From Ceratodon purpureus (taxonomy: Eukaryota; Streptophyta; Bryopsida; Pseudoditrichales; Ditrichaceae), in contig CM026427.1 of the NCBI GenBank assembly GCA_014871385.1, positions 9,058,344-9,122,343 on the forward strand: a stretch of DNA of 64,000 bases. The letters are read 5' to 3'. Shown here piece after piece: positions 25,501-37,081 of this stretch. A program made the translations under genes and the position numbers. Under the pieces are notes generated by a model. That model saw only the letters and a program-made list of their open reading frames with translations. It was not told where the DNA came from and searched no databases. Every line of letters starts with the position of its first letter. Within the stretch, counting starts at the first letter, position 1.

Positions 25501-27320
25501 ATCTTAGCATAAGTGGTTTCAACTTTCCACCTAGATAACAAATTATTGAATCTAATTTCAACAATTATTTTTGACGTTTGAATTGTTGGCATCATGATAG
25601 GTCATACTCCCTGCGAAGTTGAATCTTTAAATAACTTAGAATCTCGTAGAATAGAGAACAATGATTTTGTATGTCCAATACTAACTTGGATGTGACTCAT
25701 GTGAGTCTTTTCTTCACTTGGATTACTTTGGCTTTCAAATTATATGCATTGGTAAGTAAGTATTATTTAGTTAGCTACATGATGTAGGATTTTATTGATT
25801 TTAATTGAAATGTTATATGGCAAATGACTTATAAATGATTTGAAATCGGCATATTTTATTCGATATTTCACCTTTGAATGTTTCTAGGGAAGTTCACTCT
25901 AATGATTGGCTTATAAAATGAATCAAGTATTGTTGTTTTGAAACAGTTTTATCGTGCCATTCCAAGTTATGTTAGAAGGTTCTAGACCATTCTCGCTAGA
26001 AGGGATTTCTTCACTCGTGAAATTTTTTCTTCCAAATTTTTTGTTTGCAAGTCAATTGTGGATACAAGTTAAGTTTAGCTCTTTTGAGGTAGTATACATG
26101 ATTGTATTAGCGAGAAGCTGATTTAGATGCACTTCTAACTTTTTGACTTCTACAACTTCATTGTAGCTTCCAAATTGTTTACTAAGCTCTAAATCCTTAC
26201 ATGAATTTGAAATCTTTGTTTTTTTGTAGGTCACATTCCATCTGAACTAGGATCCCTCAAGCAATTACAAACTCTTTCTTTAACAGGAAACAAGCTCTCT
26301 GGTCCTATACCACAAACCCTACAAGATTGTTCATCTCTCCGTTACTTTTTCTTAAATAACAACAACCTCTCCGGTACTCTACCAAGTGGATTTGAAGACT
26401 TGACCATTTTATGGCCAAGTTTATATGCTTTTTCTATCTCAAACAACAAGTTGGAAGGAAATCTTCCTTTATCTTTGGCAAGCTTCAGTTCCACGGTTGC
26501 CTTTATGGATCTTAGCAGGAACAATTTTACCGGTGAACTATCTACCTTAGTGAATGGATGCCATCTCTCTAGCCTACGAGTCCTTTTGATTTCATACAAT
26601 CAACTTGAAGGGCCAATACCGTCATGGATTGGATACCTAAGAAGTTTACAAGTATTGGATGTATCGCATAACAAACTCACAGGATCCATTCCTCAAAACT
26701 TTGGCAACCTAGATGGATACAAAGTGAAATTTGGGAATGTGTCCAATCCTTTAGGATTAGTCATTGGCTCACCTATCACTTTGTTGCTAACTCCCAAAGG
26801 GCAAGGTATGGGCTATTGGTACCTATACATTCTATTGGGAACAACTTATATGGATATGTCTTCAAATGCATTGGAAGGAGAAATTCCAACAGGAATCACC
26901 AATCTTATTGGAATGAAGTATCTACTTTTGTCTAATAACAAATTGGAAGGTGGCATATCTCCAGCATTTCAATATTTGGAGCAATTGGAAACCTTGGACT
27001 TGTCACAAAACAACCTCACTGGAGTAATTCCAACATCTTTGCCATTCACGCTCAGCACATCCAATGTCTCGTACAACAATTTGAATGGTGTGATTCCAAT
27101 TGGAAATCAATTCAACACTTTTGACATGTCATCATATGTACCAGGGAATCCGGGCTTGTGTGGAGATGTTATAAAAAGGCCATGTGTTGTTGACGACATG
27201 CCACCTGTTGGTGATTCTATAGCCGATGAATATCAATTCTTTGACTATGGTTCTTTACCAGCATTTGCAATTGGAGTAGTGAGTGGATTCTTTGTTGTGG
27301 TGGCAATATCGTTTACTTAG
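22527..27320 (+). CDS. LRR receptor-like protein (no kinase), with duplicated LRR exons
   Basis: Cell-surface LRR receptor-like protein, probably a ligand-binding receptor or co-receptor. Exon 1 (22527-23436) encodes a signal peptide (TLAFSLLLLLLLSFTEGQ), an LRRNT_2 cap (EVNALLAIRKSI, LANWS, CSMWTGVSCDD) and plant extracellular LRRs. The last exon (26230-27320) encodes LRRs, a C-terminal cap ending GLCGD, an acidic linker and one membrane helix (PAFAIGVVSGFFVVVAISF), then stops. No kinase follows. Between them lie exon cassettes, each starting GGTCAAATTCCAAGCCAACT after AG and ending ACAG before GTGAGG/GTGAAG: 23776-23926 (7-bp insertion and changed donor), 24104-24247, 24425-24571 (in-frame TGA), 24819-24965, 25213-25356 and a degenerate one from 25601. 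Intact ones are 144 or 147 bp, two LRRs, in the same phase, so skipping or including them keeps the frame. Which are spliced in is not visible. Confidence 0.85.
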
Positions 27321-28279
27321 AGCCCTGCGTTTGACTTTGTATATGGAGGTGAGGTAAGACAAAGAGAAGAGGAGAAACGCTATGTTGCGTCCATGTTAAG
27401 GCCTCAACAATATGGCTTATTCAAATATCCAACTTAGATTGGCGCCTTTTGGAGATGGGAAGAGAGAAGTCTAGGACTTGTTTAGTATTTTTAATATAAA
27501 GATGGTCATTGGACTCGCAAGGAGCCACGTAGTTGAGGGTAATAGTAGATTTGGTTGAAAGATTTTTATCAGTTATAAATAAGAAGTATTGAAGGAAAAT
27601 TGAGACATTACCTTTGGTTCTGTTCTATGAAAGACTTGGTGGTAAATCATATGGATTTGATATTGTATCATGTGTAAGTCATTTGGGTTTTTTCTAACCA
27701 CTCATTATTATAGATACTTTACTAATCAACATCTAAGATGACAATTGAAGTTAATTTTTATTACATTAAAGCATTCTTGAATGAAGAATGTTTTTGCTAA
27801 ATAAAGGATGTCAAATTTCTTCAACTCTCAACATCAAGTTTCAGGATCCAATCCTTTTTGAATTTTCTAGCTTTTTCATTTTTCAAGTACAAAAAATCAC
27901 AATGTGATCACTGACGTATCAACATTAGATTCAAAACTTAAGTAGAAAGTAGATGCTAGAGTAGAGGGAATAAGTGGATTGTACTCTCTACTTATCCATG
28001 ATATTTTCAAGAGGTAAACATAGACTACCTCATGTTGCTTACCTCAACTTGCAAAAGGGGTAGCATATAATTAAGAAAGACTTGAAGAGAAGCTGCTCAA
28101 GTTCTAAGTGGTGCCCGCAATCTTACCATATGCGGACAAGATAAGCTATTCTTTGCATATCAATAAGGGATATCAAAGTGGGTGATACAACACCATGAAA
28201 TATAGCAAAACTTCCTACAGTATCTTAGCACCACAATAGTTGTGGAGGAGAGTTACAAGATGAGTTAGCATGCCCATTC
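27321..28279. other. 3' flank of the LRR gene
   Basis: No gene seen. Holds the 3' UTR and spacer up to the target duplication of the left transposon. Confidence 0.5.
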
Positions 28280-28299
28280 ATCTCATTCAGGGTTGTTCA

Positions 28300-28350
28300 T
28301 GGGACATAAGGACCGGTCCGTCCGTCCGGTCCGCTCGTCCGTCCGTTAGG
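28300..28350. repeat. Subterminal GTCC/GGAC tetramer cluster, transposase end of copy A
   Basis: GGACCGGTCCGTCCGTCCGG and neighbouring GTCC repeats lie within 60 bp of the terminus. The RING end (40090-40175) has longer GTCC runs (about 40116-40142). Subterminal repeats are the usual transposase binding sites in hAT elements, but binding here is inference. Confidence 0.7.
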
Positions 28351-28496
28351 GGTCAGGGGAGGTCCGTTTGACCAGGACTTACGGTTGACCACCCAAATGG
28401 TGAAATGGGAGTTACCTTGGCCACCTAGGATGCCACGCGTCTGACATGTCACCAAATATTCCACATATACAGTTGACTCGGGGGATGACGTGGCTA

Positions 28497-28625
28497 AGAG
28501 GAAGGGCGCCAACGCCTTGAGAGAGGGGGGCGCGACAGCTGAGAGGGGGGGCGCGAGCGTCTTGGGAAACGCGGCGCGAGCGAGGGGGCGCGAGCGACTG
28601 GGATGGGCGCGGGCGCCTGCGATGG

Positions 28626-28663
<38 letters not shown>

Positions 28664-28752
28664 CGCGAGCGCCTGCGATGGCAGGGGGGGCGCGAGCAAG
28701 GGGTTTAGGATGGGGGCGCGAGCGCTTGCGATGGGGGGGCGCGAGCGAGGAA
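28497..28752. repeat. GCGCGAGC array A1 (transposase 3' side)
   Basis: Degenerate tandem array of G-runs plus GCGCGAGC, with the spacer GCCTGCGATGGC typical of this position. It contains an unbroken run of about 37 G at 28627-28663. It lies between the transposase 3' end and the left terminus. The equivalent array in copy B is 54600-54905. Confidence 0.85.
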
Positions 28753-29032
28753 CAAAAATCAAGCATTGAAGGAAATTAAGACATGACTGAAGTTTTCATA
28801 GTGACATAAATGAGAGAAGTTTCAATTCATGTCGAAACAAAATTACATTCAATAGCCTTAGCTAATGTTTTATGGACATTGACTAAGGGTTAACATATAA
28901 GTATCTACGTATAAAATTTAGATATATATATATATATATTATATTTTTTTGTGATTTTTTAAAATTATTTTGGAGACATATATATTATACTTTCTCTATA
29001 TAACTTCTATATGTAATATGCTAATAGATGTA

Positions 29033-32000
29033 TTACTTTTTTTTATTTTTTTTGGCGGTGCGCCGCTCTGGATTCCTTCGAGTACCGGGCATACCCAATG
29101 GTACTCTTACAACAATGTCTTCATCATCAGGTGCTTCTTCACGGCTATCTTCCGATGAGTAATATCCTTCTGAGGATTTCGACCCCTCGTCATCTCCATC
29201 TCCCCCCTGATTAGGCACATACTCCTCCACCGTGGAATGAATGTTGCGCAATTCGTGGTCAATTGTACCATCCACCACTGTGGTCACAATTCTTTTGACC
29301 TTCCGTCTTTTGGTCTTATCGGTGATTCCGTCCACATTCATTACGGGTAATCTCCGTTTACCCACAGCCACAGGTAAAGACGGGGTAGTTCCAACAGTAT
29401 ATCCTGAAAAAAAAGGGCAAACGTTTGTTGGACCTTTCCGTGACCGTATCACTCCACGACGCGTCGTAGAAGGTCCAGCTGGTAGACTTCGTCCAGAAGA
29501 AGTGAGTGGAATGCTTGTATTCGGTGTTGGAGTTAATGAACCATGCCCAGTAGAAGTGCTTGAACGAGGTGGGGGAGGTCGACCCAACCCTGCAAGTACT
29601 GCTCCGATTGAAGGTGTACTCTGAGGCAGGGGTGTTTGAAACAATCGGCCAATAGGAATTTCATCTTCTTGTCCATTTCTGACTGTCTCTGATTGTTCAT
29701 TTCTTGGAGGGCTTTCATCCAAACCTCCGGACCTGATTGTTTCCTCAACATTTACTGGCAGAGTGCCTGGGAGTTGTTCAACTTCTTCTCCTCCCTCAAC
29801 GTCTTCTGGAATTGGAATTTGCTCTCCCATGTTGTTACCCCCCTCCTTCATTGTCATTGTTCGAAACGCTACGAACGGGGTGAATGTCATCATTATCGCC
29901 ACCATCGTCGCTTTGATGCTGAGTCATTTCGACTTCAAATTCATCGTCAATATCATCGTCTGCCCGATCGTATGCGACCTCGCCTCTAGTTTGTATTTCA
30001 TTGACAACGTGGTGAGGCGAAGTAGCTGCCTCTTCATCAAATCCTGCCCAGTCAAAAACTCCATTCGGCTGGTTAACGGGTTCAGTGCGTGGCATGTCAC
30101 CATCAGCATTGTCCACGGGTAACTCCTGATACTCATCATCCATAGTAGCAGGAGTGTAATGAACTCCACTGCCATCACCATCGCCTTCATTATCTTCAAG
30201 TCCGTCGTGGAATCCTTCATCTCCACATACGTCTTCATCGTACATGGCTGGAACTTCTTCATCCGAGTCTTCGGAGAACGGTTGGTTCTCGTACCAAAGA
30301 ACAGGATCCGCTCCACGTCGTTCTCGAAGGAGCTTACTGTTCGTGTAAATGTACACCAAGTCCTCTGCCTTCTTCACGGCCAATCGGTTGCGAACCTTAT
30401 TGTGAACAAAGGAATACATGCTCCAATTTTGCTCACATGATGATGCCGAGCATGTTAACGAAAGGATGCGCTTTGCTATCAAGGGTAACGCATCGCCCCC
30501 AACCCGCTGCCACCATTGATGAGGTAGCATCTTAGTCTGTCGAATGTTTGGGGCCTCCAAAGGGCTGAATGGACCAGTGCGTTCCTCAAACTGTGTTAGC
30601 TCGAACATCACAGTATCATGGTCCAGTTTAAGGGACTCACTCAAATGAATTAGCACTTGCAGGAGTGCACGCTTTGCAGCACTGCTAGTCAATAGCTCGT
30701 GGCTCTCCGGGAAAATGTAGGGATTCAAAATGGCGCCTGCGTAATGGAGATCTGTCAACATCATCTTCCATCTCTTCGTAAAATGTTTCTCAAAGCGCCC
30801 TGCTATAGCGGGGTCTAGGAAAAAAGGGTCACCCCGTAGACGGAATACATGCTTCTTCAAATTATTCATGGCCAACCATGCCCTCCCCATTGCCGGTGTT
30901 TGTCCATCAAAGGTCTTCAAGGTCACAACAGCCGGCTTCATAACATGCACAAGATCCTCACAACGTAACCAAAATGTCTCATCGAGAATGGTACTCCGTA
31001 CTTGACCTGCTAAGGCGTGAGCACGATACCCGTTTGACCGATTGAATAAAGTACTCACATATTCGTCCCATTTCGGACTGGCTACCACCTGGATTAGTGC
31101 CTCCCTCAGTTCAAGCAATCGAACAATCATCAAGTACGAGCATCCAAATCTTGTCTCCGCTGGTAACAACAGAGACAACTTCGGGCTGAATTGGCGAAAC
31201 AAAGCCATGGTGACATGACGGCGACGTATAAAATTTGGTATGCGTTTTGCCAAGGCAATCAGCTCTTTGAAGGTTGCTTCCTTCCCCCAATCTTCTAGTA
31301 AGAGGTCCATGATGTGAGCTGCACAACCTTGCTTGTAAATGTGAGGATAAGCTTCAACCACCTGGTCCATGGCTCCCAACATGGCACTAGCATTGTCGGA
31401 GCAAATCTGTACCACATTCTGCGGTCCAACTTCTTTGATGTACTCTTTCAATTTCCCAGCTATGTATGCCTTTGATTTCTTGTACCCCGTTGTATCAATG
31501 GAACCTAGGAATATATCTCCTGCTGGACACACAAGCATGACATTCATCAACGGCCGATGAACAACGTTGTCCCATCCATCCGAGCAAATAGTTGCCCCGT
31601 ACAAGCTAATACACTGCTTGGTTTTTTCCTCGATTTTCATCTTGAGAAGCTGCTTTGTTGGCTGGATGTGCTTGGTTCGCATTGCGTTGTATGCTCGTGG
31701 ACGGTAGACAAAACCTGCTTTCGATGTTGCCTCCACAGCTGCGATGAAAGATTGATGTCTAACCACATTGAAAGGCACATTCGCTTCATAAAAAAAGGAC
31801 GCCCATTTCTCATCCAATTCATTGCGCATTCCAATCTGATAGGCCTCGGGAAAGCTTTGTTGCCGCATAGATCTTGGTGTACATGAATCGCCTCGACTTA
31901 CAGGCGGAGTTGACTGAGACGGTTCAACTTGAGAAATCCTCTCCTCTTGGACCTCCTCCGTTCTTTGAGGCACTTCCGTAGATTGCTCAGCAGGCATAGA

Positions 32001-32300
32001 CTGGCTAGAACATGGTGCCAAGTGTGCCTCGCCATCACCACCGTCAGTGCCGTATATCTCCGCATGTGTCATTCTTTTTGGTATTACATTACCACAATTG
32101 GCAAAGCGCTTAAATACGGCGGCAGGGGCCTTGGTACAATGACTCTTGCTTGAACCTTCACCCCATCCATAGTGCTTCATAGCTCTTTGTCGTTTATAAC
32201 GAAAAGTGAAATTGCACCACACACATTTAACATGGTCCTTATCAATGAACGTCCACCACGGAGCCCACTCGGCCGTCGACTGACGCTGTTGACCTGCCAT
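29033..32300 (-). pseudogene. hAT transposase with acidic C-terminal extension, copy A (frameshifted tail)
   Basis: Same protein as the intact copy at 51009-54293. From the ATG at 32300 the frame runs through the BED-like finger, the DUF659/RNase H-like core (SDGWDN, QICSDNASAM, GCAAHIMD) and the hATC region (SASSCEQNWSMYSF), and ends early at 29835. The tail (EQIPIPEDVEGG and the rest, to 29033) continues in another frame. Against copy B there is one extra G in a G-run at about 29838-29843. The core lies before the shift, so a truncated, possibly active enzyme of about 820 residues could still be made. A homopolymer count error in the assembly would also explain the break. Confidence 0.9.
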
Positions 32301-32497
32301 TCTCCGTGTCTCTGAAAAAGTACAATGATCTCCTGTCTGCAAGTGTTAGTATGACACATGTGAGAAAAAAATGGTATGTGTAGACATCAACCACATGCCA
32401 ATGTGATGCACATTGTCTCAAGCAAGGAGCCCACAAGGAGTTCCGGGACTAGAGGCCATGATTTCAAATGATATTAGGCTTGGCCTAAGTTGGTGGC

Positions 32498-32505
32498 ATT
32501 TATAC
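32498..32505 (-). promoter_or_regulatory. Probable TATA box of transposase, copy A
   Basis: Minus strand reads GAGTATAAATGCC directly after the GCGCGAGC array, about 200 bp upstream of the ATG. A CTAACACTTGCAG sequence just before the start may be the acceptor of a 5' UTR intron. Same layout in copy B at about 50804. Confidence 0.55.
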
Positions 32506-32507
32506 TC

Positions 32508-32815
32508 GTGAGGGGGGGGCGCGAGCTTCTCCAGGGGGGGGGGCGCGAGCGTCTCCAGGGGGGGGTGGCGTGAGCTTCTCGGGGGGGGGGGGGGGGGGGG
32601 CGCGAGTTTCTCCAGGGGGCGCGAGCTTCTCCAGGGGGGGGGGGGGGGCGCGAGCTTCTCCAGGGGGGGGGGGGGCGCGAGCTTCTCCAAGGGGGGGGCG
32701 CGAGCTTCTCCAGGGGGGGCGCGAGCTTCTCCAGGGGGGGGGGGGGGGGCGCGAGCTTCTCAGACGGGGGGGGGGGGGGGGGGGGGGGGGCGAGCTTCTG
32801 GAAGGGGGGGAGGCA
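32508..32815. repeat. GCGCGAGC array A2 (between kinase and transposase)
   Basis: About 13 units of GCGCGAGCTTCTCC plus G-runs of varying length. The TTCTCC spacer is specific to this boundary. It separates the kinase 3' end from the transposase promoter. Equivalent array in copy B: 50430-50800. Confidence 0.88.
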
Positions 32816-33028
32816 CCCTTGTACGAGGGGCAGTCCCGGTGAATGGACCATACAGTTTTTCCATTTTTTTTTAAAAACATTTTTTCGTTCCATTACAAAA
32901 CCAACAATAGCATTTCATGTTCCACCGAGGCACGTATACTCCAAAAAAATGATTTATTAAAATATTAGAAATGTGCAAACAAGGCCACATAGGCAATCAA
33001 AATGTTCCAAACGTAAATCACTATGGAA

Positions 33029-34608
33029 CTACAATGTGTATCTAAAACAACCATTGGGAGCTTGGAAGTTGTAAGGGGGGCTCATCAAATCATTCACAAC
33101 TTTTGCAAGTGAAAGCCTCTTTGTAGGATCTTCGTTAAGCAAGCCATCCAACTTTGATGAGAATACAATCTTTGAGATTGAATCTTTGAAGAGTTCTGGG
33201 CATTCTTCTTCTCTCCATATTGTCTTTGCCAAATGGCCTACCGAAAATGCATCAGATAGCGTCGTACATGGATGCATCCTCTTCATGCGCCCCAAATTGC
33301 GTTCCTCATCATCTTTGTCGCCATATAAAAAGAACAACTCCGGTGCAACTCCTACCCTCCTCTCCTTTATTCGTACAAGATCATCGGGGTCCCTCACACC
33401 ATAAGGCGAGGCCTTCTTCTCAATGACTCTGCTTGCCATACCCAATCGCACAAACCAATATATACTTTATCCTTGTCATGAGGTGGAAAGTGGAGTAGAA
33501 TGTTGGATGGCGTTAAGTCGTTGTGGAGGATTTCAGCCTTATGGACTATGTCCATAACGTAGATGAGACTCCACGCCAACATTCCCCGGTTCTTTTGATA
33601 GGCAACAATTCTTTGGCACTCTTCCATGGGCATTTCCCTCGACTTCAAAATTTCTTTGTAATCTGTTGCCTCGGTTGCCTTCTCATTTAATTTGAGGAAG
33701 TTGCGGAGGCAATCTCCATTCCACCACAGGGTATAAGCTTCCATGGTCTTAGAGTAAATGGCCCAAAATTTTATCACACGCGGATGCTCTACGAGGTTAA
33801 CCGTGGCCTCAATCGCCCGTTGCTCTCGCTGCTGCACTTCAGTTTTAGCCTTGGAAAGTTTTCCCGCAAATTCTATGTGAATTGGAATTTCCTTCATATT
33901 GGCTATTCGCACTTTTCGCACTTTGCCATACCCCCCCTCGGCATTGAAGCCAGATAATGGCACAACTTTGGCCGTAACCGGAATCCATATCAATGCACCA
34001 TACATGTGTGCTTCCAATGCTGAGTTCAACGCTTGCTCATTCCAAGGCATAATCTTTGTTTTCCCCTTAGAACATCTCTGACATGCCTCCTGAACCGCTG
34101 TCAGTTTCTGAATAAACACTTTGTCTTGGTTGCTCCATTCTTCGCCTTGTGGTTTCTTCACATGTGATTTTAACACATGAATGACATTTGTCGTAGCACT
34201 ACTCACTTGTTGTGTCAACCACTTAGGGCTGTGAAAATACTTCGTCATGCAATCCATGTAGAACTCTGATCCTTCTAATGCGCTCCAAAATTCCTTTTCC
34301 AAATCACGTTGGAGGTTGTAGATACCATTCTCTCCTTGATCAAGGTACATTGCCTTCAACATTCGTATGGTACGGGCCTTGTAGTACTCGACGGTCACCT
34401 TCCTGATGAAATGCGTATACTCCAATGGTGGATAACCGTCATCCTTCTCGTGCGCCGCAATACTCTTCTTCTTTTTACCCTTCGAGCTAGATGAAGGAGT
34501 AGAACCAGTAGAACCATGAGATCTTACACAACTCATAGGGTCCACCGCATCTGGAGCATCCAAGTCCTCATAGATAGGCCGCTTGCCGGAGCCTTGTCTA
34601 GAAGACAT
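33029..34608 (-). pseudogene. Cargo protein kinase, copy A (one-base frameshift)
   Basis: Same gene as the intact copy at 48626-50206, with roughly nine in ten residues identical over the parts compared. From ATG 34608 the frame covers the N-terminal region, Gly-rich loop, hinge and catalytic loop (LHNDLTPSNILL). It shifts exactly at the CDWG motif: copy A has GATTGGGTATGG where copy B has GATTGGGGTGTGG, one G fewer (about 33440-33443). The activation segment (GVAPELFFLYG) and C-lobe follow in a second frame from about 33451 to 33029. Without correction the product would lack the activation segment and C-lobe and be inactive. Because the change is in a short G-run, read error is a possible alternative. 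Confidence 0.88.
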
Positions 34609-34737
34609 CGCAAAGTAAATCCCTGAAAAAAAAAATCAACAACTTCCCCCCTCCCCCCCAATGAAGACTTCCCACATAAGCAGTTCCAAGCAAGGCGTGT
34701 TGTCACACGTCAGGACAAGGAGCCGCAGTGGGAAGGA

Positions 34738-34945
34738 GTGGGGGGGGGGGCGAGAGCTTCTCCCCACCTTATATAGTCCCCCCACGGACCCGCTCGCGCC
34801 CCCCCCCTGAACCCGCTCGCGCCCCCCTGTACCCGCTCGCGCCCCCCCCGACCCGCTCGCGCCCCTGAACCCGCTCGCGCCCGTACCCGTCCGCGCCCCC
34901 TTGACCCGTTCGCGCCCCTTCAGACACGCTCGCGCCCCCCCCCCC
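34738..34945. repeat. GCGCGAGC array A3 (kinase promoter side)
   Basis: Units read on the minus strand as GCGCGAGCGGGTWC plus G-runs, with TTCAG/TACAG spacers. The array ends at the kinase TATA box. Equivalent array in copy B: 48255-48460. Confidence 0.85.
34768..34776 (-). promoter_or_regulatory. Probable TATA box of kinase, copy A
   Basis: Minus strand ACTATATAAGGTGGGGAGAA sits directly downstream of the array and about 160 bp upstream of the kinase ATG. The identical string is present in copy B at 48461-48480. Confidence 0.65.
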
Positions 34946-35104
34946 ACCTTTTGTTTTACAATTTTTTTTTTTTATTTTCTTTTTTTCTTCTGGAAATAGT
35001 CAAATCTCTGCACTACTTTCTAAGAGAAAAAAATAAAGTAAATACTTAAAAAAACAAATTAAAAAATAGAAACTCTGGAGATTTTATACATGCACAACCT
35101 CTCA

Positions 35105-36060
35105 TTCAGCTCTCTTCCACTCCATGCTATTGATTTAATTTTATTCCGTTTAATTCCCAAACCAATTGCATCGAGCCCCTTCCTAATGATTCTTTATATT
35201 TTTAATTATATGTTAGAGCATTGTAGGATCCGTATGTACAATGCAATATATAGATTATTTTTTTAAACTCTAATCCAACTGCCTTCCACACCATGCTATT
35301 CGTTTAATTTTATTCCGTTTATCTCTTCCACTCCATGCTATTGATTTTATTTTATTTCCTTTATCTCCCAAACCAATTGCATCGAGCCCCTTCCTAATGA
35401 TTCTTTATATTTTTAATTATATGTTAGAGCATTGTAGGATCCGTATGTACAATGCAATATATAGATTATTTTTTTAAACTCTAATCCAACTGCCTTCCAC
35501 ACCATGCTATTCGTTTAATTTTATTCCGTTTAACTCTTCCACTCCATGCTATTGATTTAATTTTATTCCATTTATCTCCCAAACCAATTGCATCGAGCCC
35601 CTTCCTAATGATTCTTTATATTTTTAATTATATGTTAGAGCATTGTAGGATCCGTATGTACAATGCAATATATAGATTATTTTTTTTAACTTTAATCCAA
35701 CTGTCTTCCACACCATGCTATTTGTTTAATTTTATTCCGTTTATCTCTTCCACTCCATGCTATTGATTTTATTTTATTCCCTTTATCTCCCAAACCAATT
35801 GCATCGAGCCCCTTCCTAATGATTCTTTATATTTTTAATTATATGTTAGAGCATTGTAGGATCCGTATGTACAATGCAATATATAGATTATTTTTTTAAA
35901 CTCTAATCCAACTGTCTTCCACACCATGCTATTTGTTTAATTTTATTCCGTTTATCTCTTCCACTCCATGCTATTGATTTTATTTTATTCCCTTTATCTC
36001 TTCCACTCCATGATATTGATTTTATTTTATTCCCTTCGTCTCTTCCAATGTTTTATCTTT
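35105..36060. repeat. AT-rich ~211-bp tandem repeat, copy A
   Basis: Four to five tandem copies of a unit beginning CTCTTCCACTCCATGCTATT, at about 35112, 35322, 35533, 35743 and 35953 (spacing about 211). Each contains TTGCATCGAGCCCCTTCCTA and ATGTTAGAGCATTGTAGGAT. Satellite-like block between the kinase and RING promoters. The inverse block is in copy B. Confidence 0.85.
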
Positions 36061-36464
36061 TTTCAATTTCCACATCTCTTCTAATATTAATGCACTATTT
36101 TTTTTGTGGTCAACATTATATTATTCATCGTGCATTAGATCATTATTCCGTTATGGCATAACTTAGTTTCTAATCATCATGGGATTTATTCATCTTGATA
36201 ACTTCTTTCATCCTATGTTATTCATCCCTTTTTATCCCGAGTCTCTTATTATAGTCATGATTTATTTTCTATAATTTGATAACTCATCCCCAAATTATTC
36301 AAATCAGTATTCCTTATTTTAATATCTCTTTGTAATTTTTTATTTTTTATTTTAATTTTGAGAGAAATGGTGAAAAAATCCATTGCATTTCTTTGTATTA
36401 TTGTCTTCTAACCTTCTTCAATGCTACTCCTAAGTAAAATTAGAGATTTTTTCATGGTGCGGAC

Positions 36465-36545
36465 CCTCTCGCGCCCCACCCCTGGACCCGCTCACGCCCC
36501 CCCGATACCCGCTCGCGCACCTCCCCTTGAACCCGCTCGCGCCCC

Positions 36546-36603
<58 letters not shown>

Positions 36604-36679
36604 AACCTGCACTCGCCCCCCCTGAACCCGCGCGCGCCCCCCCTTGATCCCGCTCGCGCCCCCCCCCTAAGCCGCTCGC

Positions 36680-36731
<52 letters not shown>

Positions 36732-36775
36732 CCCCCGACTATATAAGTGAAGGGGGCGCCCTCCCCCCCCCCTAC
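36465..36775. repeat. GCGCGAGC array A4 (RING promoter side)
   Basis: Array of CCCGCTCGCGCCCC units, containing two very long C runs (about 56 at 36547-36602 and about 49 at 36682-36730). It ends at the RING gene TATA box. The matching array in copy B (46380-46680) has much shorter runs. Confidence 0.85.
36740..36747 (+). promoter_or_regulatory. Probable TATA box of RING gene, copy A
   Basis: CGACTATATAAGTGAAGGGG lies immediately after the long C run, about 340 bp upstream of the ATG at 37082. The same string occurs inverted in copy B at about 46400-46420. Confidence 0.65.
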
Positions 36776-36800
36776 TTTTTAAGCTCCACCTTGGCACTCA

Positions 36801-36962
36801 GGCCTTGAACTACCTCGCGGTGGCTTATTGCTGAGTACTTGGGTGGGGTCTACAGCATTTTCACAACGCCACGTACCTCGTTCAACCGTATTTTGTACGC
36901 TCATCCGGGAATTTGGGCCCTAAACTACCTCACGGTGGCTTATTGCTGAATACTTGGGTGGG
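36801..36962 (+). repeat. Duplicated 46-bp leader element of the RING gene, copy A
   Basis: Two near-identical copies (36801-36848 and 36917-36962) sharing ACTACCTC-CGGTGGCTTATT and GCTGA-TACTTGGGTGGG lie between TATA and ATG. Both are kept in copy B (46180-46232 and 46301-46350). Could be a transcript-level or protein-binding element. Confidence 0.75.
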
Positions 36963-37081
36963 CCACAAAGTATAGTTACAATACCATAATCAACCACGTA
37001 CGAAATTTGTAAAATCATTTGGGGGAAGTTTTGAGGAGTTGGTGTGTTTTTTAACACACAAAACTTTACCAGTAGACCACG

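Noticed and set aside
27321..28279. A kinase domain following the LRR gene (would make it a receptor kinase)
   Set aside because: The frame stops right after the membrane helix, and no kinase motif is seen before the transposon.
30159..32153. Antisense open frames across the transposase (and the same in copy B)
   Set aside because: They are shadows of the coding frame, with composition mirroring it and no recognisable domain.
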